DNA from: Ruegeria_C sp041537925
Lineage (GTDB): Bacteria; Pseudomonadota; Alphaproteobacteria; Rhodobacterales; Rhodobacteraceae
Assembly: GCF_041537925.1 (NCBI RefSeq)
Contig: NZ_JBGOSH010000009.1
Span: forward strand, 142,615 to 206,614
DNA length: 64,000 nucleotides
Direction of reading: 5' to 3'
This document shows positions 30,104 through 37,573 of the stretch, piece after piece. Positions within the stretch are counted from its first letter, which is position 1. Every line of letters begins with the position of its first letter. A program made the translations under genes and the position numbers. Under the pieces are notes generated by a model. It did no database searches, was not told the origin of the DNA, and was given only the letters and a program-made list of their open reading frames with translations.

Positions 30104-30163
30104 CTGAACAATCTATTCTGGCTGACAGAAGAACAGGTGGCACGTCTTCAGCATGCGGTTAGG
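30104..30163 (+). pseudogene. IS5-family transposase N-terminal scrap
   Basis: Reading from the CTG at 30104 gives LNNLFWLTEEQVARLQ, which matches the usual N-terminus of Rhodobacterales IS5-family transposases, before the frame ends at a TGA at 30164. Just upstream (30070-30100) is a C-rich tract, GATTCACGCCCCTGGG, resembling the region at the ends of such elements. The rest of the transposase is missing, so this is a deletion scar. Identification is from recalled family sequence. Confidence 0.45.
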
Positions 30164-30371
30164 TGAATGCCGAAGCCTTACTGTCTGGTGGATCAACATC
30201 GGCCACGGATAAGTCCGCATCTGTTGCGTCGGGTACTTCGGCATTCTCGTTCAGGCCGCGCTTGGAGAAGGTCCCGTATGCGGAGATTGACGAAATCAAA
30301 ACATGGCGAGGGACGTCGGTTCCAACCGCGTCAAGAAGGTGTTCGAAAACATCGGAGAATAGGCGCAGGTA

Positions 30372-30551
30372 TCAAACAACTAGTGCCGAAAGGTCGCCAT
30401 ATCGATCACTGGCAATTGTGCTGGTCTCGTTGGGCAGCTTCCGGATTGTCTCGCCCCGCGACAGCACAGATAGGGTGTGTCCAGAACCAACTAGAGCATC
30501 AACGATTGCTCCACCCAGAAAGCCCGTTCCGCCAACCACCAAACACCGCAT
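30372..30551 (-). pseudogene. Truncated NAD-dependent epimerase/dehydratase remnant
   Basis: From the ATG at 30551 the minus strand encodes MRCLVVGGTGFLGGAIVDAL and then about 40 more residues before a stop. The Rossmann motif GGTGFLGG followed by a partner strand (HTLSVLSRGE) is the start of an extended short-chain dehydrogenase (epimerase or isoflavone-reductase type). The family has about 300 residues, so only the first fifth remains. It probably is not functional. Confidence 0.6.
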
Positions 30552-31341
30552 CTTCAAACCCTCGTCGAATTGAACACGGGCCGGATTGGGCCCAAATTCT
30601 GCGAGGATCAATGGCTGCAACTGATCGCGTTGCGGACAATCGTGTATGACCATCAGTTATCCACTTGGTCAGCAGTGCACTAGTTCATGTTGACCTCAGC
30701 ATCAGACAAGAAGGGCTCGATCCGGACCTCGGATGCAGCGCGGCAAGCTCGTTTTTTAGCAGTATGGTCCAGCGGAGTTCACGGGACTTCCAGACGTTCG
30801 CTGCGGCTGTTCCCACGTCCGGTCCATTGACTGGATGGCCCTAGCTTTGGGTGAACAACCAAAACAAAGAAGGGATTGTTGTAAGTGAAACTCGGGAAAA
30901 AGGTCGAGAAGCTCTTCGCTTAACTCAAACGCATCCTTGGCCTTGGGCGCATCCGATTACGCGGCCCATGCGGTACCAACGCCGAATTCCTCCTCGCCAC
31001 CACAGCACAAAACCTCCGCAAATTGGCCAAGATATTTCCTGCACCGCAGAAAACGCGCAAAGCCTGATCAGAAAGGCACACGCGCGCTTATTCCAACGCC
31101 ACTTATCTACGCGCGGCAACAGGTTAGAATAGGATAGAACTCTTGGTAAACACCAACAACGGGCAGCTCTAGAAGTCAGCACATTCAGAATTTCGCTCTG
31201 GATCGCACACAAAATAATCTGCTGAGTCTGTCCGCAAGACACCAAAAATTGGCTGATAAATTGAGCATATTTGCCAGGCCGGGGCGGAGGCTAAAGGCAT
31301 TCCAATTGCAATCGTTGAAGCCTTGGTCCAGCTGACTGGAT
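30552..31341. other. Gene-poor scar region upstream of nasT
   Basis: No convincing coding sequence is visible on either strand. Short open frames here have no recognisable motif or ribosome binding site. A small hairpin TTGGT-AAAC-ACCAA lies near 31143-31156. With the IS5 and epimerase scraps to the left, the whole stretch from 29835 looks like decayed sequence between the tRNA and the nitrate genes. The nasT promoter should lie in its last 200 bp. Confidence 0.5.
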
Positions 31342-31926
31342 ATGAGCCAAAATCTTACCGTCGTTGTCGTTGAGCAGAACCAAGATCGCGCTTTCGCTAT
31401 TGTCGATGCCTTGAAAGAGTCTGGAGATGTAGATGTCTTTGTGATCGGCAATGCCTCGGGACTGGCGCGCAAGATTGCCACGCACAGCCCTGATATAGTG
31501 TTGATTGATATCGACAACCCATCGCGTGACATGCTGGAAGAGTTGACGGTTGCTTCGGGTCCGATGGAGCGTCCTGTTGCAATGTTCGTGTCTGGCGCAG
31601 CAGGTGGATTGGCCAAAGCAGCGGTCGAGGCTGGTGTGTCTGCATATGTTGTCGATGGTCTGCAAGCCGAACGCATCAAGCCAGTCATTGATACTGCAAT
31701 CGCTCGGTTTCAGGTCCTGCGCCAGATGCGAGTGGAATTGGCTGAAACACGCCGTGCACTGGAAGAGCGCAAAGTGATCGACAGGGCCAAGGGGTTGCTC
31801 ATGAAAGCCAAGGGCGTGCCTGAGGAGGAGGCTTACGCCCTGCTGCGTAAGACCGCGATGAACCAAAATCGCCGGGTTGCAGATGTGGCCGAGGCATTGG
31901 TGACAGCGTCGGGGCTATTGTCATGA
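31342..31926 (+). CDS. nasT: Nitrate/nitrite response antiterminator NasT (ANTAR)
   Basis: A 194-residue regulator with an N-terminal receiver-like domain (residues 5-120, IVLIDIDNP strand with Asp56 in the phospho-acceptor position) and a C-terminal ANTAR RNA-binding domain (about residues 130-190, RKVIDRAKGLLMKAKGVPEE). NasT binds a two-hairpin leader and lets RNA polymerase pass a terminator; NasS holds it inactive when nitrate and nitrite are absent. The stop overlaps the nasS start by 4 bp. The predicted target leader lies at 33114-33323, before nrtA. Confidence 0.93.
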   Translation: MSQNLTVVVVEQNQDRAFAIVDALKESGDVDVFVIGNASGLARKIATHSPDIVLIDIDNPSRDMLEELTVASGPMERPVAMFVSGAAGGLAKAAVEAGVSAYVVDGLQAERIKPVIDTAIARFQVLRQMRVELAETRRALEERKVIDRAKGLLMKAKGVPEEEAYALLRKTAMNQNRRVADVAEALVTASGLLS

Positions 31927-32981
31927 GGACGGTTACCCTGCCGGTCGCCTACATGCCTCTCGTCGACGCAGCCCCCTTGATCGTCGCGCGCGAAATGGGG
32001 TTCGACCATGCCGAAGGGCTTTCTCTGGACCTGCGCCCGGCGCCGTCGTGGTCGTCTTTGCGAGACATGCTGGCCTTTGGGCATGTGGATGCCGCACATC
32101 TGTTATCCCCGGTCCCGATTGCCATGGCATTGGGTTTGGGCGGCATAGCGACGCCCCTATCGGCGGTCTCGGTCCTGTCACTGAATGGAAATGTAATCGG
32201 TGTTGGCCAGGAACTGGAAAGGCGGCTGCGCGCCAGTGGGTACGCCTTCGATTTCGAGGATGCAAAATCCGCAGGCGCGGCGCTTGCGAAGGTTGCTGAT
32301 AGCGTGCTGATCTTTGGCGTACCATTCCCGTTTTCGATGCATGTCGAACTGCTGCGCTATTGGGTGGGAGGCACCGATCTGGCGTCGAGACAAGTCGAGA
32401 TTCGAACGGTTCCACCACCTCTTATGACGCAGGCGCTGGCAGCAGGTGAGATTGATGCGTTTTGTGTCGGTGAACCCTGGGGGTCAGTTTCAGTGGATCA
32501 ACGGGTGGGGGCACTTCTGTTGCCCGGGCGCGCGATCTGGAACTGTGCGCCGGAAAAAGTACTGGCGGTGCGCACCGACTGGGCCGAATCCGAACCACAT
32601 CTGCTTGGCGGCTTGATGCGCGCGCTCTGGCGTGCGGGGCGGTGGCTGTCACTTACGGAGAGCCGGACAACCGCATCGGAAATGCTGTCGCGCACATTCG
32701 ACCAGAACGTCTCACCTGAGTTGATCGACCGGGCGCTGTTGGGCGAGCTCACGATTTCGGCGCGGGGTGAGCAGCGCCGCGTTGGCGGATTTGTTGAATT
32801 CTTCAACGGAGCGGCCTCGTTCCCCTGGCGCAGCCAAGCGAAGTGGATCGCCCACCAACTGGCCAGACGAAATGGCATGGACCCCGTTCAGGCAGAACAA
32901 CAGGCGGCCCAAGTGTTTCGCAGCGATCTCTACCGTCGCGAATTGCAGCTCTCCGGGGTCGAATTGCCCGGTGCCTCGTAA
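31923..32981 (+). CDS. nasS: Nitrate/nitrite sensor NasS (NrtA-like, cytoplasmic)
   Basis: A 352-residue protein of the NrtA/CmpA periplasmic-binding family but with no signal peptide (start MRTVTLPVAYMPLVDAAPL), which fits a cytoplasmic sensor. The family pattern is clear: LPVAYMPLVDAAPLIVA, FGHVDAAHLLSPVPIAMALGLG, VGEPWGSVSVDQ. NasS binds nitrate or nitrite and then releases NasT. It is translationally coupled to nasT, giving matched amounts of the two partners. The nrtA leader starts within about 130 bp of its end. Confidence 0.92.
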   Translation: MRTVTLPVAYMPLVDAAPLIVAREMGFDHAEGLSLDLRPAPSWSSLRDMLAFGHVDAAHLLSPVPIAMALGLGGIATPLSAVSVLSLNGNVIGVGQELERRLRASGYAFDFEDAKSAGAALAKVADSVLIFGVPFPFSMHVELLRYWVGGTDLASRQVEIRTVPPPLMTQALAAGEIDAFCVGEPWGSVSVDQRVGALLLPGRAIWNCAPEKVLAVRTDWAESEPHLLGGLMRALWRAGRWLSLTESRTTASEMLSRTFDQNVSPELIDRALLGELTISARGEQRRVGGFVEFFNGAASFPWRSQAKWIAHQLARRNGMDPVQAEQQAAQVFRSDLYRRELQLSGVELPGAS

Positions 32982-33113
32982 AAACTTGAAGGGGCGATTC
33001 CCGATGCGACGGCGGTTGCGTCAGCCAGTGGCAGTCTGATCCTGCCATCAAATGTGTTCTTTGACCGGCGCATTTTTGAGCCGTCAGAATGAAGGCGCTC
33101 AATTTTTTTGCAC

Positions 33114-33230
33114 TGCAGCATAATGATATGCTGCAACGCAGAAAATGAGGCGCCTGAATGCCGAATTTGGATGACGGACCAATGAGGTGATGTCTTAATT
33201 TAGCCATCGGCAGGCAACGGAGCCTGCCGA
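33114..33230 (+). ncRNA. Candidate ANTAR (NasT) leader: two A1/G4 hexaloop hairpins
   Basis: Two hairpins lie in the 382-bp leader of nrtA. The first is TGCAGCAT (33114-33121), loop AATGAT, ATGCTGCA (33128-33135). The second is TCGGCAGGC (33207-33215), loop AACGGA, GCCTGCCGA (33222-33230). Both loops are six bases with A at position 1 and G at position 4, the hallmark of the RNA motif bound by ANTAR proteins. An intrinsic terminator follows at 33284-33323. NasT encoded just upstream is the expected ligand. The linker of about 71 nt is long for this motif, so the second hairpin may pair functionally with a different first hairpin (TTGG/CCAA at 33167-33182 is a weaker option). Confidence 0.7.
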
Positions 33231-33283
33231 AGAAATTTGCCCAAACCATAGGGCACCTAACAAGAGCAATGCCGCTCGACCAT

Positions 33284-33323
33284 CCGCCAACTCCTCCCGG
33301 CGGTGTGTGTCGGCGGTTTTTTT
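33284..33323 (+). terminator. Attenuator terminator before nrtA
   Basis: CCGCC at 33284-33288 can pair with GGCGG at 33299-33303 or with GGCGG at 33312-33316; the latter is followed directly by seven T residues (33317-33323). The two alternative partners offer a terminator/antiterminator choice. It sits 40 bp before the nrtA start and 54 bp after the ANTAR hairpin, as expected for NasT antitermination. Confidence 0.7.
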
Positions 33324-33363
33324 GTTTGCCCAAAGGACATGGGTTGGATCGAAAGGGATCGAG

Positions 33364-34728
33364 ATGAAAAAGCTCCTTCTGAGCCTCGCTGCGACGACAG
33401 CACTAGCCACTCCGGCCTTTGCCGAGTTGGAGTTGGAGAAAGACGAACTGACCCTTGGCTTTATCAAACTGACGGACATGGCGCCGCTGGCTGTGGCCTA
33501 TGAGCAGGGATATTTTCTGGATGAGGGTCTGTTCGTGACACTTGAGGCGCAGGCCAACTGGAAAGTGCTGCTCGACGGTGTGATCGACGGGCAGCTGGAT
33601 GGCGCGCATATGCTGGCTGGCCAGCCTTTGGCCGCGACCATCGGATATGGAACCGAGGCACACATCATTACCCCGTTCTCAATGGATCTGAACGGCAACG
33701 GCATCACGGTCTCCAATGAAATCTGGGAGGAGATGAAGCCCAACATTCCCGTCATGGATGACGGTCGCCCTCAACATCCGATCAGCGCCGAGGCACTGGT
33801 TCCGGTGGTCGAGAAATACAAGTCCGAAGGCAAGCCCTTCAACATGGGTATGGTCTTTCCTGTTTCGACCCACAACTACGAGCTGCGCTATTGGTTGGCA
33901 GCCGGCGGCCTGCATCCGGGGTATTACAGCCCAGAAAGTGTAACTGGCCAGATCGGTGCGGATGTGTTCCTGTCCGTGACACCTCCGCCGCAGATGCCGG
34001 CCACTTTGGAGGCAGGCACGATCTACGGCTATTGCGTGGGTGAGCCGTGGAACCAGCAGGCCGTGTTCAAAGGCATCGGTGTACCGGTCATCACCGATTA
34101 TGAGCTGTGGAAGAACAACCCCGAAAAGGTCTTTGGCATAACTGCCGAGTTCGCCGAAGAGAATCCGAACACCACCTTGGCCGTCACGAAGGCACTGATC
34201 CGCGCAGCGATGTGGTTGGATGAAAATGACAACGCCAACCGCCCCGAGGCGGTCGAGATTCTCAGCCGTGCGGAATATGTGGGCGCCGATTACGACGTCA
34301 TCGCCAACTCGATGACAGGCACCTTTGAATATGAGAAGGGCGACAAGCGCGAAGTTCCCGATTTCAACGTGTTTTTCCGTTACAACGCGACCTATCCGTT
34401 CTATTCGGACGCCGTCTGGTACCTGACCCAGATGCGTCGCTGGGGTCAGATTACCGAGGCCAAGCCTGACAGCTGGTATGATGACGTCGCCAAGTCGGTC
34501 TACAAGCCAGAGGTCTACCTCGAAGCCGCGCGCCTGCTGGTGGACGAAGAGCTTGCGAATGAGGTCGACTTCCCCTGGGACAGCGACGGCTACAAGGCCC
34601 CGTCACCGGCCGAGGATATCATCGACGGCCTTGCCTATGACGGCCGCGCCCCCAACGCCTATCTCGAAAGCCTGTCCATTGGTCTGAAGGGCGATCAGAT
34701 GATCGTCGGCTCGGACGTTCAGGGCTAA
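33364..34728 (+). CDS. nrtA: Nitrate ABC transporter substrate-binding protein NrtA
   Basis: A 454-residue periplasmic nitrate/nitrite-binding protein. I chose the ATG at 33364, which gives a clean signal peptide (MKKLLLSLAATTALATPAFA). Family motifs: LTLGFIKLTDMAPLAVAYEQG, DGQLDGAHMLAGQPLAATIG, YCVGEPWNQQA. It resembles NasS but keeps the export signal. It is the first gene of nrtA-nrtB-nrtCD-nirB-nirD-nasA and lies behind the ANTAR leader and terminator. A hairpin follows it and may raise its level relative to the permease. Confidence 0.95.
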   Translation: MKKLLLSLAATTALATPAFAELELEKDELTLGFIKLTDMAPLAVAYEQGYFLDEGLFVTLEAQANWKVLLDGVIDGQLDGAHMLAGQPLAATIGYGTEAHIITPFSMDLNGNGITVSNEIWEEMKPNIPVMDDGRPQHPISAEALVPVVEKYKSEGKPFNMGMVFPVSTHNYELRYWLAAGGLHPGYYSPESVTGQIGADVFLSVTPPPQMPATLEAGTIYGYCVGEPWNQQAVFKGIGVPVITDYELWKNNPEKVFGITAEFAEENPNTTLAVTKALIRAAMWLDENDNANRPEAVEILSRAEYVGADYDVIANSMTGTFEYEKGDKREVPDFNVFFRYNATYPFYSDAVWYLTQMRRWGQITEAKPDSWYDDVAKSVYKPEVYLEAARLLVDEELANEVDFPWDSDGYKAPSPAEDIIDGLAYDGRAPNAYLESLSIGLKGDQMIVGSDVQG

Positions 34729-34739
34729 CCCCGTAGCGC

Positions 34740-34763
34740 CGCGCCCGGCAATGATCGGGCGTG
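34740..34763 (+). promoter_or_regulatory. Intergenic hairpin between nrtA and nrtB
   Basis: CGCCCG (34742-34747) pairs with CGGGCG (34756-34761) across the loop GCAATGAT, with further weaker pairs outside. No T-run follows. Such hairpins behind binding-protein genes commonly protect the upstream mRNA from decay, giving more binding protein than permease. Confidence 0.4.
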
Positions 34764-34801
34764 GCCTCCCAAAGTGCCCCACCACCGCAAGGACGCATCA
34801 G

Positions 34802-35884
34802 ATGACAACGGTCGATCCAGACTTCAACGAAGACACCGCCCGGCAAGAGCGTCGCGCCCGCCTTTTCACCCGCATCAATACCACCGACAAATGGTTCCAG
34901 GTTTTGGGTCTAAGCTGGGCCACCCCGGTCCTTAAGGCCGCCGCCGGGGATAACCCGCGTGCCCAGATGGCCGAGATCTGGCGACTGCTGATCGTCCCTT
35001 TGCTGTCGATCTTTGCATTCTTGCTGCTGTGGGCGACCCTGGCGCCCAAGGTGCAGACTTCGCTGGGTGCGGTTCCCGGACCCGCACAGGTCTGGGAAGA
35101 AATGGTTAGCCTCAACGAAGACGCCAAGGCCAAGGCTGCAAAGCGGGCCAAGTTCGTGGCGATGGTTGAAAAGCGCAACCAGAAATTCATTGACTCTGGC
35201 CAACCTGAGAAGGTGAAGGACGTCGCCTTTACCGGCGCACCGTCCTACTACCAGCAAATCTGGACCTCGATCAAAACCGTCTTCTTCGGCTTTCTGATTG
35301 CGACTGCTGTGGCGGTTCCACTGGGGATTGCTGCGGGCCTGTCGCCGACTGCAAACGCCGCGCTGAACCCATTGATCCAGATCTTCAAACCGGTCTCTCC
35401 ACTGGCCTGGCTGCCCATCGTCACCATGATCGTCTCGGCAGTCTACAGCACCAATGATGGCTGGTTCGCCAAGTCCTTCCTGATCTCGGCCATCACCGTG
35501 ACCCTGTGTTCACTGTGGCCGACACTGATCAATACTTCGCTGGGTGTGGCGTCGATCGACAAGGATCTGGTGAATGTTTCCAAAGTTCTGAAAATGAACA
35601 CGTACACCAAGATCACCAAGCTGGTGCTGCCCTCGGCCCTGCCGCTGATCTTCACCGGATTGCGCCTTTCACTGGGTGTCGGGTGGATGGTCCTGATCGC
35701 GGCCGAGATGCTGGCGCAGAACCCTGGTTTGGGCAAATTTGTCTGGGATGAGTTCCAGAACGGCTCGTCCAGCTCGCTCGCCAAGATCATGGTGGCTGTC
35801 TTCACCATCGGCATCATCGGCTTCCTGCTGGATCGGGTGATGTATGCGCTGCAATCCCTTTTCACCTTTACCAACAACCGGTGA
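34802..35884 (+). CDS. nrtB: Nitrate ABC transporter permease NrtB
   Basis: A 360-residue permease of the NrtB/SsuC family. The ATG at 34802 is chosen over an upstream codon in the intergenic hairpin region. Hydrophobic segments lie near residues 65-85, 160-185, 205-230, 240-260 and 320-345. The EAA-like cytoplasmic loop is LVNVSKVLKMNTYTKITKLVLPSALP. The N-terminal part and a charged insert (residues 95-145, EDAKAKAAKRAKF) make it longer than cyanobacterial NrtB, which has about 275 residues. It overlaps the region of the ATPase start. Confidence 0.93.
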   Translation: MTTVDPDFNEDTARQERRARLFTRINTTDKWFQVLGLSWATPVLKAAAGDNPRAQMAEIWRLLIVPLLSIFAFLLLWATLAPKVQTSLGAVPGPAQVWEEMVSLNEDAKAKAAKRAKFVAMVEKRNQKFIDSGQPEKVKDVAFTGAPSYYQQIWTSIKTVFFGFLIATAVAVPLGIAAGLSPTANAALNPLIQIFKPVSPLAWLPIVTMIVSAVYSTNDGWFAKSFLISAITVTLCSLWPTLINTSLGVASIDKDLVNVSKVLKMNTYTKITKLVLPSALPLIFTGLRLSLGVGWMVLIAAEMLAQNPGLGKFVWDEFQNGSSSSLAKIMVAVFTIGIIGFLLDRVMYALQSLFTFTNNR

Positions 35885-35889
35885 GAGAA

Positions 35890-37569
35890 ATGAGCATTCT
35901 AAGCTTCAAAGACGTCTCGAGATCCTTCGGCGAAGGGGCCGCCCGCACCGATGTTTTGAAAGGCATCGATCTAGACGTGCAAGAGGGTGAGTTTCTGGTG
36001 ATCCTCGGGTTTTCCGGCACCGGTAAAACCACATTGATCAATCTGATGGCGGGCCTCGATACGCCCAGCACAGGCGATGTCACGTTCAAAGGCGCCCCGA
36101 TCAAGGGGCCGGGCCCGGAACGTGGGGTGATTTTTCAGAACTATTCGCTCATGCCGTGGCTGACGGTCAGCGGCAATGTCGGGCTGGCGGTCGATACGGT
36201 TTTCCCTGGCCTCAGCAAGGCCGAAAAGGCGGAAAAGGTTGCCCATTATGTGAAGATGGTGGGCCTCAGCCATGCTGAAACGCGCCGCTCTGCCGAGCTG
36301 TCGGGCGGTATGCGCCAGCGGGTTAACGTAGCCCGTGCGCTGTCGATGAACCCCGAGGTGCTGCTGCTGGACGAACCACTGTCTGCGCTCGACGCGCTGA
36401 CCCGCGCCAATCTGGCCGATGAGATTGAGCACATCTGGGAAAGGGACAAGAAGACCTGCGTGCTGATCACCAATGACGTGGACGAGGCAATTATTCTGGC
36501 CGATCGGATCCTCGCGCTGAACCCTGATGGTACGCTGGGGCAGGAGTTTCACGTGTCTATCTCGCGCCCGCGCGACCGAGGGGCGATGAACAATGACGAA
36601 GCCTTCAAGCGCCTGCGTTCGGATGTCACCAAATACCTCATGGATGTGGGGATCAAGGCCAAGGTTGAAGGCTCTCGCATCCTGCCTAACGTCACGCCAA
36701 TCCACGGTGTTCCGACGGCAGTGGTCGAAGCGCAGAAGGGCATGATCGAGAATCGATTCCTCGACTTCTCGCAGCTGCATAAGGTCTATCCGACAACCAA
36801 GGGTCCGCTGACCGTGGTTGAGGATTTCGACCTCAAGATCGAAAAGGGAGAGTTCATTTCGCTGATCGGCCATTCCGGCTGCGGCAAATCCACGGTTCTT
36901 ACCATGGCTGCCGGGCTGAACGACATTTCAAAGGGTGCGATAAAGCTGGACGGACGCCATGTGGAAGGCGCCGATCCCGAACGCGCCGTGGTGTTCCAGT
37001 CGCCCAACCTGTTCCCCTGGCTGAGTGCCAAGGAGAATGTCGCGATTGGCGTCGATAAGGTCTATCCAAAGGCCAGCATCGCCGAGCGGCAGGATGTCGT
37101 TGAATATTACCTGGAACGTGTTGGTTTGGCCAGCGCGATGGACAAGCAGGCTAGCGATTTGTCGAACGGTATGAAACAGCGCGTCGGCATCGCCCGCGCC
37201 TTTGCCCTGTCTCCCAAGCTGCTGCTGTTGGACGAACCCTTTGGGATGCTGGACAGCTTGACCCGATGGGAACTGCAGGAGGTGCTGATGGAAGTCTGGT
37301 CCCGCACCAAGGTGACCGCAATCTGTGTGACCCATGATGTGGATGAGGCAATCCTGCTGGCCGACCGGGTGGTGATGATGACCAACGGCCCGCAGGCGAC
37401 CATCGGCAAAATCACCAAGGTTGAGCTGCCGCGCCCTCGGACGCGTAAGGCTTTGCTGGAGCATCCCGATTATTACGCCTACCGGCAGGAAGTTCTAGAT
37501 TTCCTGGAAGAATATGAACACGGCGCCAAGCCGAAATCGTCCGCCCCCAGGGCGATTGCAGCGGAGTGA
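35890..37569 (+). CDS. Fused double ATPase of nitrate ABC transporter (NrtC/NrtD type)
   Basis: One 559-residue protein with two complete ABC ATPase domains. Domain 1 has Walker A GFSGTGKT (40-47), signature LSGGMRQR (137-144), Walker B LLLDEPLSALD (about 158) and ITNDVDEA, where the switch histidine is Asn195. Domain 2 has Walker A GHSGCGKST (327-335), signature LSNGMKQR (from 424), LLLDEPFGMLDS and a normal switch His482 in VTHDVDEA. Cyanobacteria use separate NrtC and NrtD subunits; here both ATPases are joined, and domain 1 may hydrolyse ATP poorly. The ATG at 35890 is chosen; a GTG at 35881 overlaps the nrtB stop. Confidence 0.92.
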   Translation: MSILSFKDVSRSFGEGAARTDVLKGIDLDVQEGEFLVILGFSGTGKTTLINLMAGLDTPSTGDVTFKGAPIKGPGPERGVIFQNYSLMPWLTVSGNVGLAVDTVFPGLSKAEKAEKVAHYVKMVGLSHAETRRSAELSGGMRQRVNVARALSMNPEVLLLDEPLSALDALTRANLADEIEHIWERDKKTCVLITNDVDEAIILADRILALNPDGTLGQEFHVSISRPRDRGAMNNDEAFKRLRSDVTKYLMDVGIKAKVEGSRILPNVTPIHGVPTAVVEAQKGMIENRFLDFSQLHKVYPTTKGPLTVVEDFDLKIEKGEFISLIGHSGCGKSTVLTMAAGLNDISKGAIKLDGRHVEGADPERAVVFQSPNLFPWLSAKENVAIGVDKVYPKASIAERQDVVEYYLERVGLASAMDKQASDLSNGMKQRVGIARAFALSPKLLLLDEPFGMLDSLTRWELQEVLMEVWSRTKVTAICVTHDVDEAILLADRVVMMTNGPQATIGKITKVELPRPRTRKALLEHPDYYAYRQEVLDFLEEYEHGAKPKSSAPRAIAAE

Positions 37570-37573
37570 AACA

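Noticed and set aside
30163..30573. Plus-strand frame of 136 codons in the scar region
   Set aside because: No motif, no Shine-Dalgarno, and it overlaps the better-supported epimerase remnant on the other strand.
33094..33120. Sigma-54 promoter before nrtA (GGCGC ... TTTGCAC)
   Set aside because: The spacing between the GG and GC elements is about 14 bases instead of 10.
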